Shown here one piece after another: positions 16,587 through 27,520 of a DNA stretch of 64,000 nt. Origin of the DNA: Corynebacterium sp. p3-SID1056 (GTDB lineage: Bacteria; Actinomycetota; Actinomycetes; Mycobacteriales; Mycobacteriaceae). How positions within the stretch are numbered: position 1 is the first letter of the stretch; each line of letters starts with the position of its first letter. The notes under the pieces were generated by a model that was given only the letters and a program-made list of their open reading frames with translations, was not told the origin of the DNA and did no database searches. The translations under genes were made by a program, and so were the position numbers. Location of the stretch: contig NZ_JALXXL010000011.1 in NCBI RefSeq assembly GCF_025152525.1, positions 1 through 64,000 on the forward strand, in the 5' to 3' direction.

Positions 16587-17114
16587 ATGCTCGTTGTGTA
16601 CTTTTCCTCCACCACCGAAAACACGAAGCGCTTCGTTGACAAGGTGGGATTGCCCAGCGCACGGATTCCGCTGCGCCGCGGCGACGCCCCGCTCGAGGTG
16701 GACGAGCCCTATGTGCTGGTGTGCCCGACGTACGGGGGCGGGGCGTCGATAAGCAATGCCTACTCCCGCCCGGTGCCGAAGCAGGTGATCCACTTCCTCA
16801 ACAACCCGCACAACCGCGGGCTCATCCGCGGGGTGATCGCCACGGGGAACTCCAACTTCGGCCCGGACTACTGCGTCGCCGGCGACATCATCTCCGAGAA
16901 ATGCGGCGTGCCCTACCTCTACCGGGTCGAGTTGATGGGGTCTGCCGAAGATGTCGCGCGCGTGCGCACCTCGCTTCTCGACGGCGCGCACGCACTCGGT
17001 CTCAACCCGCTGAGCGCGGAAGCGCGCGAGGCGCTCGCCCCGCTGCCGGCGGACAACAGTGACCGGCTGGCCGCCCTGCGAGCCAAATACCAGGGCAAAT
17101 ACAGGACCGCCTGA
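16587..17114 (+). CDS. nrdI: Flavodoxin-like NrdI
   Basis: 175 residues. Flavoprotein that supplies oxidant to build the Mn(III)2-tyrosyl radical cofactor of NrdF. FMN-binding features are [19 protein letters not shown], and [16 protein letters not shown]. It is about 25 residues longer than typical NrdI because of a charged C-terminal tail ([20 protein letters not shown]). It lies between nrdH and nrdE in the standard order. Confidence 0.95.
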   Translation: MLVVYFSSTTENTKRFVDKVGLPSARIPLRRGDAPLEVDEPYVLVCPTYGGGASISNAYSRPVPKQVIHFLNNPHNRGLIRGVIATGNSNFGPDYCVAGDIISEKCGVPYLYRVELMGSAEDVARVRTSLLDGAHALGLNPLSAEAREALAPLPADNSDRLAALRAKYQGKYRTA

Positions 17115-17162
17115 CGCGGAAAACCACGAACTTGTAACCTAGACAACCGACATACTTGGAAC

Positions 17163-19346
17163 ATGAAAGGCCCCGCTGTGTCTACCTCTGAACTGCACGG
17201 AAAAGTCGTCCCTGAGCCGGTCAATGCCGCCGACCAGCTGGATTTTCACGCGCTCAACGCGCTGCTGAATCTGTACGACGAGGACGGCAAGATCCAGTTT
17301 GATAAGGACCGCGAGGCCGCCAACCAGTTCTTCCTTCAGCACGTAAACCAGAACACCGTCTACTTCCACGACCTGGAAGAGAAGATGAAGTACCTGGTGG
17401 ACAACAAGTACTACGAGCCGGAGGTCATCGAGGCCTACGACTGGGAGTTTGTCAAAGACACCTTCAAGCGCGCCTACGGTTTCAAGTTCCGCTTTAAGTC
17501 CTTCCTCGGCGCGTACAAGTACTACACCTCCTACACACTGAAGACCTTCGACGGGCGTCGCTACCTCGAGCGCTTCGAGGATCGCGTCGCAATGACTGCG
17601 CTCTTCCTCGCCGACGGCAACGAGAAGCTCGCTTCCGCGCTGGTGGATGAGATCATGACCGGTCGCTTCCAGCCCGCCACCCCGACCTTCCTCAACGCTG
17701 GCAAGGCCCAGCGTGGCGAGCTGGTGTCCTGCTTCCTGCTGCGCATCGAGGACAACATGGAATCCATCGGGCGCGCGATCAACTCCTCGCTGCAGCTGTC
17801 CAAGCGCGGCGGCGGTGTGGCACTGCTGCTTTCGAACATCCGCGAGTCCGGCGCGCCGATTAAGCACATCGAGAACCAGTCCTCCGGTGTGATTCCGGTG
17901 ATGAAGCTTCTGGAGGACTCCTTCTCGTATGCCAACCAGCTCGGTGCTCGCCAGGGTGCAGGCGCGGTGTACCTGAACGCCCACCACCCGGACATCATGA
18001 AGTTCTTGGACACCAAGCGCGAGAACGCGGACGAGAAGATCCGCATCAAGACGCTCTCGCTCGGTGTGGTCATCCCGGACATCACCTTCGAGCTGGCCAA
18101 GCGCAACGACGACATGTACCTGTTCAGCCCGTACGACGTCGAGCGCGTCTACGGCAAGCCTTTCGCCGATATCTCCGTGACGGAGAAGTACGAGGAGATG
18201 GTCGAGGATCCGCGCATCCGCAAGTCCAAGATCAACGCCCGCCAGTTCTTCCAGACCCTCGCGGAGATCCAGTTCGAGTCCGGTTACCCGTACATCATGT
18301 TCGAGGACACCGCGAACCGCGCCAACCCGGTCAAGACGGGCCGGATCAACATGTCTAACCTCTGCTCCGAGATCCTGCAGGTCAACTCGCCATCCGAGCT
18401 GAACGAGGACCTCACCTACGCCGAGGTCGGCCACGACATTTCCTGCAACCTTGGTTCGCTGAACATCGCGATGACGATGGACTCGGACAACTTCGCCCGC
18501 ACCGTGGAAACCGCCATCCGGGGCCTGACCGCTGTCGCTGATAAGACCGCCATCCACTCCGTGCCATCCGTGCGTGAGGGCAACGACGCGTCGCACGCGA
18601 TCGGCCTTGGGCAGATGAACCTGCACGGCTACCTCGGCCGCGAACACATCCACTACGGCTCCGAGGAGGCCCTCGACTTCACCAACGCATACTTCGCCGC
18701 GGTGATGTACCAGGCCATCCGCGCCTCGCACGCAATTGCGGTGGAGAAGGGGGAGCGCTTCGCCGACTTTGAGAAGTCCGAGTACGCCACCGGCGAATTC
18801 TTCGACCGCTACGATCCGGCGGAGTTCCAGCCGAAGACTGACAAGGTCAAGGCGCTTTTCGACGCCTCCGATATCGCTGCCCCGACCGCCGAGGAGTGGG
18901 AGCAGCTCAAGCAGGATGTTGCCCGCGACGGCATCTATAACCGCTACCTGCAGGCCGTGCCGCCGACCGGCTCGATTTCCTACATCAACAACTCCACCTC
19001 GTCGATCCACCCGATCGCCTCGAAGATTGAGATCCGCAAGGAAGGCAAGATCGGCCGCGTCTACTACCCGGCGCCGCACATGGATAACGAGAACCTGGAG
19101 TACTTCGAGGACGCCTACGAGATTGGCTACAAGGCGATCGTGGACACCTACGCGGTGGCCACCCGCTACGTGGACCAGGGGCTGTCGCTGACCATGTTCT
19201 TCAAGGACACTGTCACCACCCGTGACCTCAACCGCGCCCAGATTTACGCGTGGACCAAGGGCATCAAGTCCCTGTACTACATCCGCCTGCGCCAGATGGC
19301 GCTGGAAGGTACCGAGGTTGAGGGCTGCGTGTCCTGCATGCTCTAA
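17163..19346 (+). CDS. nrdE: Class Ib ribonucleoside-diphosphate reductase, alpha subunit
   Basis: 727 residues, typical of NrdE. Reduces NDPs to dNDPs. Visible elements are the active-site Cys region [20 protein letters not shown] with the Asn-Leu-Cys triad of the catalytic loop, [19 protein letters not shown], and the C-terminal redox pair VEGCVSCML that receives electrons from NrdH. No ATP-cone is present, as expected for class Ib. ATG at 17163 is used; GTG at 17178 is an alternative. A terminator follows; nrdF is separate beyond gntR. Confidence 0.98.
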   Translation: MKGPAVSTSELHGKVVPEPVNAADQLDFHALNALLNLYDEDGKIQFDKDREAANQFFLQHVNQNTVYFHDLEEKMKYLVDNKYYEPEVIEAYDWEFVKDTFKRAYGFKFRFKSFLGAYKYYTSYTLKTFDGRRYLERFEDRVAMTALFLADGNEKLASALVDEIMTGRFQPATPTFLNAGKAQRGELVSCFLLRIEDNMESIGRAINSSLQLSKRGGGVALLLSNIRESGAPIKHIENQSSGVIPVMKLLEDSFSYANQLGARQGAGAVYLNAHHPDIMKFLDTKRENADEKIRIKTLSLGVVIPDITFELAKRNDDMYLFSPYDVERVYGKPFADISVTEKYEEMVEDPRIRKSKINARQFFQTLAEIQFESGYPYIMFEDTANRANPVKTGRINMSNLCSEILQVNSPSELNEDLTYAEVGHDISCNLGSLNIAMTMDSDNFARTVETAIRGLTAVADKTAIHSVPSVREGNDASHAIGLGQMNLHGYLGREHIHYGSEEALDFTNAYFAAVMYQAIRASHAIAVEKGERFADFEKSEYATGEFFDRYDPAEFQPKTDKVKALFDASDIAAPTAEEWEQLKQDVARDGIYNRYLQAVPPTGSISYINNSTSSIHPIASKIEIRKEGKIGRVYYPAPHMDNENLEYFEDAYEIGYKAIVDTYAVATRYVDQGLSLTMFFKDTVTTRDLNRAQIYAWTKGIKSLYYIRLRQMALEGTEVEGCVSCML

Positions 19347-19367
19347 GCGGTCCTAGTCCGACAGTTG

Positions 19368-19422
19368 AGCCCCGCGCACCGAGTGCACGAGTAGTGCACG
19401 AATATGGTGCGCGGGGCTATTT
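19368..19422. terminator. Terminator between nrdE and gntR
   Basis: Stem AGCCCCGCGCACC / GGTGCGCGGGGCT (19368..19380 with 19406..19418) with inner GTGCAC repeats, followed by ATTTG. It lies between convergent genes and probably serves both. Confidence 0.8.
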
Positions 19423-19452
19423 GCGGCAGCCTACACGCTGCTACGACATCCG

Positions 19453-20166
19453 CTAGATTGCCAAGAATTCCTTGACACCGGTGAGCAGGTTTCGGGAGGC
19501 GAGTTCGGAGGCCGACGCGTCGCCGTCGGCAATAGCCTGAGCCAGGTCGATGTGGATACGCATCGCGGGCAGGGAAGGCTCGTCCGGCATGATGCCGTAG
19601 CGGGTTCGGCCCTCGAGCACGTGCATGATCGGGTCTGCCAGGGTAGAGAACATCTCGTTGCCGGAGGCGTGGAGGATGAGCGTGTGGAATTCCTTGTCCG
19701 CATCGAGGAATTCGGGGGTGTTGCCGGCACCCGCTCCGGAGAGCTCCACCAGCAGGTGGGCGAGTTCCAGCAAGCGCTGCGCCTGTGCCGGGGTGGCGTG
19801 CGTCGCGGCAAGCGAGGCAGCGACCGGTTCGACGGCGGTACGCAGCTCGTTGAGCGAGGTGATCTGCGCCGGGCGTTGCTCGGCGCAGGAGAGGCGCCAG
19901 TTGATCACCGAGCGGTTAAATACCGACCAGTGCTCCGCGGGCAGCACCTTAATACCGACGCGCCGGGAGGAAGAGACCAGTCCGAGCTGCTCGAGCGCGC
20001 GCATCACTTCTCGCGCGACGGTGCGCGAGATGCCGAAGCGGGTGGAAAGGTCCTGGAGCGTAAATGTGTAACCGGGTTCGAGCGCACCGGAGATGATTTG
20101 CTCGCCAAGGGTATCCAAAATTGACGTGAGCAGAGGCTCAGTGGAAGGTGATTGGGGTGCCGCCAT
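19453..20166 (-). CDS. gntR1: GntR-family regulator, FadR subgroup, GntR1-like
   Basis: 237 residues. N-terminal winged helix (TLQDLSTRFGISRTVAREVMRALEQLGLV near residues 35-65) and a C-terminal all-helical FCD ligand domain with the metal-binding pattern DxxFHxxI (DADKEFHTLI) and later His residues. In C. glutamicum GntR1 sits at this locus between nrdE and nrdF and represses gluconate catabolism genes; synteny is my main reason for the name. It is divergent from nrdF, with 127 bases between. TAGGACTACCATTATC at 20203 resembles a GntR1 half-site, so autoregulation is possible. Confidence 0.85.
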   Translation of the reverse strand: MAAPQSPSTEPLLTSILDTLGEQIISGALEPGYTFTLQDLSTRFGISRTVAREVMRALEQLGLVSSSRRVGIKVLPAEHWSVFNRSVINWRLSCAEQRPAQITSLNELRTAVEPVAASLAATHATPAQAQRLLELAHLLVELSGAGAGNTPEFLDADKEFHTLILHASGNEMFSTLADPIMHVLEGRTRYGIMPDEPSLPAMRIHIDLAQAIADGDASASELASRNLLTGVKEFLAI

Positions 20167-20280
20167 TGTGTTTCGACCTCGTATAGTGGGAGAACGGGAA
20201 ATAGGACTACCATTATCTTAAACCAGTACGGCCGTAATCCAAACAAAGGCCTATCATAAATCGACACACGCTGAATTCGA

Positions 20281-21283
<1,003 letters not shown>

Positions 21284-21680
21284 AGCGCCTCTCAAGCATG
21301 CGTATCGACGCCGCGCTTTACCCGACACGCGATCAGCCTAAAGTTTGATCCCCAACGGGGTGAGCGTGGCGTTGGTCCGCGCCGGTTTACCACTTTCGGG
21401 GTGAACCGTGCGCAATTCCGGCCCGTAAGGCTTCGCCCACTGTGTCTGAGCTGGAAAACGGCTTGCGTTGTGGGCGAAACGGGGCGCTTAGCGGCTCACC
21501 TGCCATTTGGCTGTGTACTGCATTCGCCAACTACTCGCGCCGCGAGACGCAAGGGCCTATTGTTAAACCTGTAGCCGGCCTGGAAGGGCTGGCAATTCCA
21601 TAAGGCGATCACCTATGATGAACCGGTATCGCAAAGGACTCGCTTGAAAAACATGGGCGAGCCGTAGTCAGGAGGATCGA
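21284..21680 (+). promoter_or_regulatory. Long leader / promoter region of ctaD
   Basis: About 400 bases without a gene. TATGAT at 21613..21618 is a reasonable -10. A small hairpin (CTCGC...GCGAG, about 21640..21662) lies just before AGGAGG, the strong Shine-Dalgarno of ctaD, and could affect initiation. Nothing else was recognised. Confidence 0.4.
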
Positions 21681-23432
21681 ATGACCGCTGTGGCGCCAAG
21701 GCTGGACAATCACGTCCCGCCGACACGTCCGGAGCCGACGGGCAATGCACGTCGTGGCTCCAAGATCTACTTGCAGTTAACCACGACCGACCACAAAGAA
21801 CTGGGCATCATGTACATCATCATGTCCTTCGTGTGGTTCTTCCTCGGCGGACTTATGGCGCTGCTTATCCGCGCGGAGCTTTTCAGCCCGGGTATGCAGT
21901 TCCTGTCCAACGAGCAGTTCAACCAGCTGTTCACCATGCACGGCACGGTGATGCTTTTGGCATTCGGTACTCCGATTGTGTGGGGCTTCGCTAACTATAT
22001 CCTGCCGCTGCAGATCGGTGCGCCGGATGTGGCCTTCCCGCGTCTGAACGCGTTTGGTTTCTGGCTCACCAGCGTCGGCGTTGTCGCTATGCTGGCAGGC
22101 TTCCTCACCCCAGGTGGTGCAGCAGACTTCGGCTGGACCATGTACATGCCGCTGGCTGACGCGGTGCACACGCCGTCTGTCTCCGCGAACCTGTGGATCG
22201 TCGGCGTCGGCGCAACCGGTGTCGGTACCGTTGCTTCGGCAATCAACATGCTCACCACGGTGCTGACAATGCGCGCGCCGGGCATGACCATGTTCCGTCT
22301 CCCGGTATTTACCTGGACCGTGTTCGTGACCTCGATCATCGCCCTGATGATCTTCCCGCTGTTGCTCGCAGCTGCACTCGGTGTCCTGTACGACCGTCTG
22401 CTCGGTGCACACATCTACGACACCGCTAACGGTGGCTCCATCCTCTGGCAGCACCTGTTCTGGTTCTTCGGCCACCCGGAGGTCTACGTCCTGGCCCTGC
22501 CGTTCTTCGGCATCATCTCGGAGATCGTCCCGGTCTTCTCCCGTAAGCCGATCTTCGGCTACATCGGCCTGGTCTTCGCAACGCTGGCTATTGCTGGCCT
22601 GTCCATGGCTGTGTGGGCACACCACATGTTCGCCACCGGCGCAGTCCTGCTCCCGTTCTTCTCCTTCATGACCTTCCTGATCGCCGTGCCGACCGGCGTG
22701 AAGTTCTTCAACTGGGTCGGCACCATGTGGAACGGTCACCTCACCTTCGAGTCTCCGATGCTGTGGTCGATGGGCTTCCTGTTCACCTTCCTCTTCGGTG
22801 GCCTGACCGGCATCATGCTGGCATCCCCGCCGCTGGACTTCCACCTGCACGACTCCTACTTCGTGGTGGCGCACTTCCACTACACCCTGTTCGGCACCGT
22901 GGTGTTCTCCGCTATTGCTGGCGTCCACTTCTGGTTCCCGAAGATGACGGGCCGTATGCTGGATGAGCGCCTGGCAAAGATCTCCTTCTGGCTGGTCTTC
23001 ATCGGCTTCAACATGACCTTCCTGGTCCAGCACTGGCTGGGTAACATGGGCATGCCGCGCCGCTACGCCGACTACCTGGACACCGACGGCTTCACCTTCC
23101 TGAACCAGGTCTCCACCGTTGGTGCCCTGATCCTGGGTATCGGTATGCTGCCGTTCATCTGGAACGTGTTCAAGTCCTGGCGCTACGGCGAGGTCGTCAC
23201 CGTCGACGACCCGTGGGGCTACGGCAACTCCCTCGAGTGGGCAACCTCCTGCCCGCCGCCGCGCCATAACTTCACCTCCCTGCCGCGTATCCGCTCCGAG
23301 CGCCCGGCGTTCGAGCTGCACTACCCGCACATGGTGGAGACCCTGCGCCGCGAGGCCCACACCGGTCACAGCACCGAGGGCCCGGCAACGTGGAAGGGCG
23401 AGACCGCCGGTTCCACCGCGGTGACCAAGTAG
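21681..23432 (+). CDS. ctaD: Cytochrome c oxidase subunit I (aa3 type)
   Basis: 583 residues, twelve membrane segments. Catalytic core of the terminal oxidase with heme a, heme a3 and CuB. Seen are the heme a His in [10 protein letters not shown], the CuB His-Tyr crosslink region [19 protein letters not shown] with two CuB His, and the heme-binding [12 protein letters not shown]- and C-terminal tails are cytoplasmic. It stands alone from the other cta genes, as in C. glutamicum. AGGAGG precedes the ATG. Confidence 0.98.
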   Translation: MTAVAPRLDNHVPPTRPEPTGNARRGSKIYLQLTTTDHKELGIMYIIMSFVWFFLGGLMALLIRAELFSPGMQFLSNEQFNQLFTMHGTVMLLAFGTPIVWGFANYILPLQIGAPDVAFPRLNAFGFWLTSVGVVAMLAGFLTPGGAADFGWTMYMPLADAVHTPSVSANLWIVGVGATGVGTVASAINMLTTVLTMRAPGMTMFRLPVFTWTVFVTSIIALMIFPLLLAAALGVLYDRLLGAHIYDTANGGSILWQHLFWFFGHPEVYVLALPFFGIISEIVPVFSRKPIFGYIGLVFATLAIAGLSMAVWAHHMFATGAVLLPFFSFMTFLIAVPTGVKFFNWVGTMWNGHLTFESPMLWSMGFLFTFLFGGLTGIMLASPPLDFHLHDSYFVVAHFHYTLFGTVVFSAIAGVHFWFPKMTGRMLDERLAKISFWLVFIGFNMTFLVQHWLGNMGMPRRYADYLDTDGFTFLNQVSTVGALILGIGMLPFIWNVFKSWRYGEVVTVDDPWGYGNSLEWATSCPPPRHNFTSLPRIRSERPAFELHYPHMVETLRREAHTGHSTEGPATWKGETAGSTAVTK

Positions 23433-23465
23433 TCGTCGCGTAACGCGCGAACCCCCTGACAGAAG

Positions 23466-23493
23466 ACCCCTCACCGCTTGGTGAGGGGTTTTG
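23466..23493 (+). terminator. Rho-independent terminator after ctaD
   Basis: Perfect 9-bp stem CCCCTCACC / GGTGAGGGG with loop GCTT, followed by TTTT. Confidence 0.93.
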
Positions 23494-23513
23494 CTGTGCT
23501 ATGGTCACCTTTT

Positions 23514-24773
23514 GTGACTGATCAGCCAGCGTTTGAAGTAGAACTGCAGCCCGGTTTGAAGGCCGCAGTCATTTCCACCTCCGGCCCGGACCGCCCCGGC
23601 GTGTCCGCCGAATTCTTCACAGTGCTCTCACGCCACGGTGTGCAGCTTCTCGACGTGTCGCAGACCGACTTCCGCGGCCGCATGATGCTCGCGGCACTCG
23701 TCGGCATGGATCCGCTTGCGCTGACCGACATTGAACGCGAGCTACGCGCCGGACTGTGGGAGTACGGCCAGCGCGTCAACATTGAAACGGATGCCGCTGC
23801 CCGCGGCGTCTCCCGCCCCCGCTCCACGCACGTGCTCGTTGCGCTGGGCAACCCGGTCAACGCCGAGGCGATCTCGAAGGTCGGCGCCGAAATGGCGAAG
23901 GTGGGCGCAAACATCGACGCCATCGGTGGCATCACCCAGTATCCGGTCACCGGCCTGGAGTTCCGGATCACTATGCCCGATTACACCCCGGGCGACGGGC
24001 AGGAACTGCGCAAGCGGCTCGCCGAGCTGTCCGCGGAGCTCGGCATCGACCTCGCGATGGAGCACGCTGGCCTCCACCGGCGCGCGAAACGTCTGGTGTG
24101 CTTCGATTGTGATTCCACGCTCATTACCGGCGAGGTCATCGAGATGCTCGCCGCGCACGCGGGCCGCGAGGATGAGGTCGCCGAGGTCACGGCACGAGCG
24201 ATGCGCGGCGAGCTGGACTTTGAGGAGTCCCTGCGGGAGCGTGTCAAGGCGCTCGCCGGGTTGGATGCCTCGGTAATCCAGCAGGTCGCCGCAGATATCG
24301 AACTGACTCCGGGCGCCCGGACGACGATCCGCACGCTGAACTCTCTGGGCTACCGCACGGCTGTGGTCTCAGGCGGGTTCATCCAGGTGCTCGAGGATCT
24401 GGCCGAGGACCTTGAGCTTGACTACGTTCGCGCGAATACGCTGGAAATCGAAGACGGCAAGCTCACCGGCCGGGTCATCGGTAAGGTGGTCGACCGCAGG
24501 GCGAAGGCCGACTTCCTCGCCGAGTTTGCGGAGGATTCCGGGCTCGCAATGTCGCAGACCGTTGCCGTGGGCGACGGCGCCAACGACATCGATATGCTCT
24601 CGCGCGCCGGTCTTGGGATTGCGTTCAACGCGAAGCCTGCGCTGAAAGAGATTGCGGATGCCTCGGTGAACTTCCCGTTCTTGGACGAGGTGCTCTACAT
24701 TCTGGGCATTCCTCGGGAGGAGATCGACTCCTCCGACGAGGCGGCGGGCATCGACGACCGGCGCCCGTTGTGA
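23514..24773 (+). CDS. serB: Phosphoserine phosphatase with ACT domains
   Basis: 419 residues. Hydrolyses phosphoserine to serine. The N-terminal half holds two ACT-like regulatory folds (KAAVISTSGPDRPGVSAEF at the start), and the HAD phosphatase domain follows with CFDCDSTLITGEV near residue 196, SGGFIQV, and AVGDGANDIDML. The start is GTG at 23514; an upstream frame extension would run into the ctaD terminator. The stop overlaps the next gene's GTG by 4 bases. Confidence 0.95.
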   Translation: MTDQPAFEVELQPGLKAAVISTSGPDRPGVSAEFFTVLSRHGVQLLDVSQTDFRGRMMLAALVGMDPLALTDIERELRAGLWEYGQRVNIETDAAARGVSRPRSTHVLVALGNPVNAEAISKVGAEMAKVGANIDAIGGITQYPVTGLEFRITMPDYTPGDGQELRKRLAELSAELGIDLAMEHAGLHRRAKRLVCFDCDSTLITGEVIEMLAAHAGREDEVAEVTARAMRGELDFEESLRERVKALAGLDASVIQQVAADIELTPGARTTIRTLNSLGYRTAVVSGGFIQVLEDLAEDLELDYVRANTLEIEDGKLTGRVIGKVVDRRAKADFLAEFAEDSGLAMSQTVAVGDGANDIDMLSRAGLGIAFNAKPALKEIADASVNFPFLDEVLYILGIPREEIDSSDEAAGIDDRRPL

Positions 24774-25489
24774 GGGAATCGGCACATGGGTTGCTCGCGG
24801 CGTCGATACACAAAGGCACCGGCGACCCTGAAGACCCGGCAGCGGTGCAGGCGATGCAGATGGTGATCAACCTGCCGAAACAGCAACCGCCTGCGCGAAA
24901 CGCGATGCTGGTGTGCGCGGCGCAGGCCGCGGTGCTCGTGTGCCTCGACGAGCGAGCGGCGCGCGAAGGCTTCTGGCGCGAGCGGCTCGAAGCTTGGTAC
25001 TCGCGCAGGATCCGGAAGGTGGCGCGGCGCGCGCGGAACAAGGCATGGGAGGACGTCCAGGCGCTTCCCGGCATCACCGTCGGGTGCGTGCGCGCGTTTG
25101 TGCCATGCGCTGTCTCAGAGGTTCCCCACGAGGTGGCAAAACTGCAGATTCGCGGCACCGATTTGCCTGCCGACGAACATCCGCTGCCACTCAACGACGC
25201 CGCCCCCACAATCCTTATCGACTCCTCGCTCGAGATGACCGCAGGCAAGGCCGCGGCACAGGTGGGACACGCCTCCATGCTGTACGCGGCGGCGCAGCCT
25301 GAGGCAGAAGTCCGCGAGTGGGTGGCTGCCGGTTGCCCGCTGAACGTGCGCGAGGTGAGCGCAGGCGAGTTTGCCGCCCGGGTCGCCGATCCGCGCGCGG
25401 TGCCGGTGCGCGATGCCGGGTTTACCGAGGTGGCGCCGGGCTCCACGACGGTGCTTACGCTGCCGCCGGGCGTATTCGCAGAAGTGTGA
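24770..25489 (+). CDS. PTH2-family peptidyl-tRNA hydrolase-like protein
   Basis: 239 residues. The C-terminal half is PTH2-like: SLEMTAGKAAAQVGHASML matches the GK-AAQ-HA core, and VRDAGFTEVAPGSTTVLTLP matches the DAG-T terminal motif. The first 120 residues (INLPKQQPPARNAMLVCAAQ, then RIRKVARRARNKAW) look like a second, degenerate copy of the same fold lacking the GK motif. PTH2 enzymes recycle peptidyl-tRNA; whether this one is active is unknown. GTG at 24770 overlaps the serB stop, indicating coupling. Confidence 0.7.
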   Translation: MRESAHGLLAASIHKGTGDPEDPAAVQAMQMVINLPKQQPPARNAMLVCAAQAAVLVCLDERAAREGFWRERLEAWYSRRIRKVARRARNKAWEDVQALPGITVGCVRAFVPCAVSEVPHEVAKLQIRGTDLPADEHPLPLNDAAPTILIDSSLEMTAGKAAAQVGHASMLYAAAQPEAEVREWVAAGCPLNVREVSAGEFAARVADPRAVPVRDAGFTEVAPGSTTVLTLPPGVFAEV

Positions 25490-25494
25490 CCGCT

Positions 25495-27486
25495 TTAGCC
25501 TTGCCTGACCAGGCGCTCGAGCGCGCCGGTGACCACGTCGAGCCTGTCGGTCTGCCAAAACGGCGGCAGCGAACGGCGGAGAAACGCGCCGTAGCGCTTC
25601 GTGACCAGGCGGTTATCTAGCACTGCGACGACCCCTCGGTCGTCCACCGAGCGCAACAGCCTGCCGACGCCCTGCGCCATCAGCAGTGCAGCGTGGGTGG
25701 CGGAGACCTCCATGAAGCCGGAGCGGCCGGCGGCGTCGGCGGCGTTCGCGCGGGCTTGCAGGAGCGGGTCGTCGGGGCGGGGGAAAGGGATGCGGTCGAT
25801 GATGACCAGCGAGAGCGAGCTGCCCGGGACGTCGACGCCCTGCCACAGCGAAAGCGTGCCGAAGAGGCAGGAGTTTTCCGCGTTGCTGAATTCCGTCACC
25901 AGCGCGCCCGTCGAGTCCTCTCCTTGCAGGAAGATGTCGAAGGGGAGGCGCGTGCGCATCGCCTCGGCGGCCTGTTCGGCGGCGCGGCGCGAAGAAAACA
26001 GGCCGAGCGTGCGCCCACCCGCGGCGGTGATCAGCGTGGCAATCTCGTCCAAGGTGTCGCTGTGTAATCCGTCGCGGCCTGGTGCCGGCAGGTGGCGTGC
26101 GGTGTAGAGGATGCCGGACTTCGCCGGGTCGAACGGGGTCCCGGCGTCAAGGCTGTCCCAGGAGTCGTCGGGTAGGCCCCAGGCTGCCGCCATTGCGTCG
26201 AAGTTGCCACCGACGTTCAGGGTTGCGGAGGTGAGCACGACCGTTTGCTCGCCGAAGAGGTTTTCCCGCAGGAGTGCGGCGACAGACAGCGGCGCGACCG
26301 CGACGGAGTCGCCGAAGCGCTCGCTGCGCGTCAGCCACACCACATCCGTGTGTTTGGCTGGGTCCTCTTCGTCGAATACGCCGAGGATGCGCACGATCGC
26401 GTCGTGGAGGTCCCCGAGGTGGTTTTTGAGGTTTGTGCGCTCGGCGAACTTCTCCGGGTTGTGCTCTGACTCACCCTCGGGGCTATCCGCGATGCTCAGC
26501 CGTGTTTTCCACAGTGCGTCGCGCAGCGCGGCGAACGCGCCGCGGGCCGGCTCCGAGATGTGCTCCCAGCGCCCGGGCTGCTCGAGATCCAGCACTGCGG
26601 CAAGGTCGTCCTTGACGTTCTCGAGTTCCTCGCCGTCGCCGCCGATCTTGGTGGCACGGCGGGCCGCCAGCGTCAGCGCGCGGGCGGAGATCTCGTTGGT
26701 GGCGACCGAGGTGATGCGTTGATCCAGCTCGTGCGCCTCGTCGATGATCACCGCGTCGTGTTCGGGCAACACGTTGGTATCCGACAGTGCGTCGATAGCC
26801 AGCAGGGCGTGGTTGGTCACCACGATGTCCACGTCGCGGGTCTTTTCGCGGGCAAGTTCGGCGAAACATTCCTCGCCGTGCGGGCAGCGCGTGGCGCCGA
26901 GGCACTCGTTGGAGGTCACCGACACCTGCCGCCAGGCCAGGTCGGGCACGCCGGGGGTTAAGTCGTCGCGGTCACCCGTCTCAGTGTCCTGAGCCCACTC
27001 GGCGACGCGTTTGACGTGGCGGCCGGTCCAGGACAGCTCGGCATCGTCGATAAGCGACTCCTCGCCCTCGTCCTGGGCGAGCTTGTTTAAGCAGAGGTAG
27101 TTGTTGCGGCCTTTCTGAATCGCGAATGTGGGGCGCTGCGCGAGGTGCGGCTCCAGGGCATCCGCCAGCCGTGGCAGGTCGCGCTGCACCAGCTGGCGCT
27201 GGAGCGCGAGCGTGGCCGTCGAGACCACCACAGTGGTGCCGTTGGCCTGCGCGTAGCGCACGGCGGGCACGAGGTAGGCGAGCGACTTGCCCGTGCCGGT
27301 GCCGGCCTGGACGGCGAGGTGGCGCTGCGAATCCAGTGCCTTTGCCACTGACTCCGCCATGCAGTGCTGGCCCTCGCGGCGCGCGCCGCCAAGCGCTGCC
27401 ACCGCGGCATCCAGCAACTCAGTGGTCGCCTGGCTTAAGGGGACATCCCCGCTGGTGCTGGTGGGTGCTTTGTCGCGTTCGCTCAC
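25495..27486 (-). CDS. dinG: DinG/XPD-family ATP-dependent DNA helicase
   Basis: 663 residues. Walker A AGTGTGKSLAYLVP, helicase box DEAH in VIIDEAHELDQR, and the C-terminal motifs LWQGVDVPG and GVGRLLRS are present. Four Cys (CLNKLA, then CLGATRCPHGEECF) match the Fe-S cluster pattern of XPD/DinG helicases. It unwinds 5'-tailed DNA and R-loops in repair. I chose GTG at 27486 (MSERDKAPTS); the longer frame would overlap pncB. The order dinG-pncB-clpS matches Mycobacterium tuberculosis. Confidence 0.9.
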   Translation of the reverse strand: MSERDKAPTSTSGDVPLSQATTELLDAAVAALGGARREGQHCMAESVAKALDSQRHLAVQAGTGTGKSLAYLVPAVRYAQANGTTVVVSTATLALQRQLVQRDLPRLADALEPHLAQRPTFAIQKGRNNYLCLNKLAQDEGEESLIDDAELSWTGRHVKRVAEWAQDTETGDRDDLTPGVPDLAWRQVSVTSNECLGATRCPHGEECFAELAREKTRDVDIVVTNHALLAIDALSDTNVLPEHDAVIIDEAHELDQRITSVATNEISARALTLAARRATKIGGDGEELENVKDDLAAVLDLEQPGRWEHISEPARGAFAALRDALWKTRLSIADSPEGESEHNPEKFAERTNLKNHLGDLHDAIVRILGVFDEEDPAKHTDVVWLTRSERFGDSVAVAPLSVAALLRENLFGEQTVVLTSATLNVGGNFDAMAAAWGLPDDSWDSLDAGTPFDPAKSGILYTARHLPAPGRDGLHSDTLDEIATLITAAGGRTLGLFSSRRAAEQAAEAMRTRLPFDIFLQGEDSTGALVTEFSNAENSCLFGTLSLWQGVDVPGSSLSLVIIDRIPFPRPDDPLLQARANAADAAGRSGFMEVSATHAALLMAQGVGRLLRSVDDRGVVAVLDNRLVTKRYGAFLRRSLPPFWQTDRLDVVTGALERLVRQG

Positions 27487-27520
27487 ATCGTGCAAGTGTA
27501 GCGGCAAGCGGGGTAGGGGA

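Noticed and set aside
17139..19079. Long open frame on the minus strand opposite nrdE (about 646 codons)
   Set aside because: nrdE is certain on the plus strand; the opposite frame is open only because of high G+C codon bias and shows no domain. The same applies to long minus-strand frames opposite ctaD (21777..23474) and a plus-strand frame opposite pepN (59641..61809).
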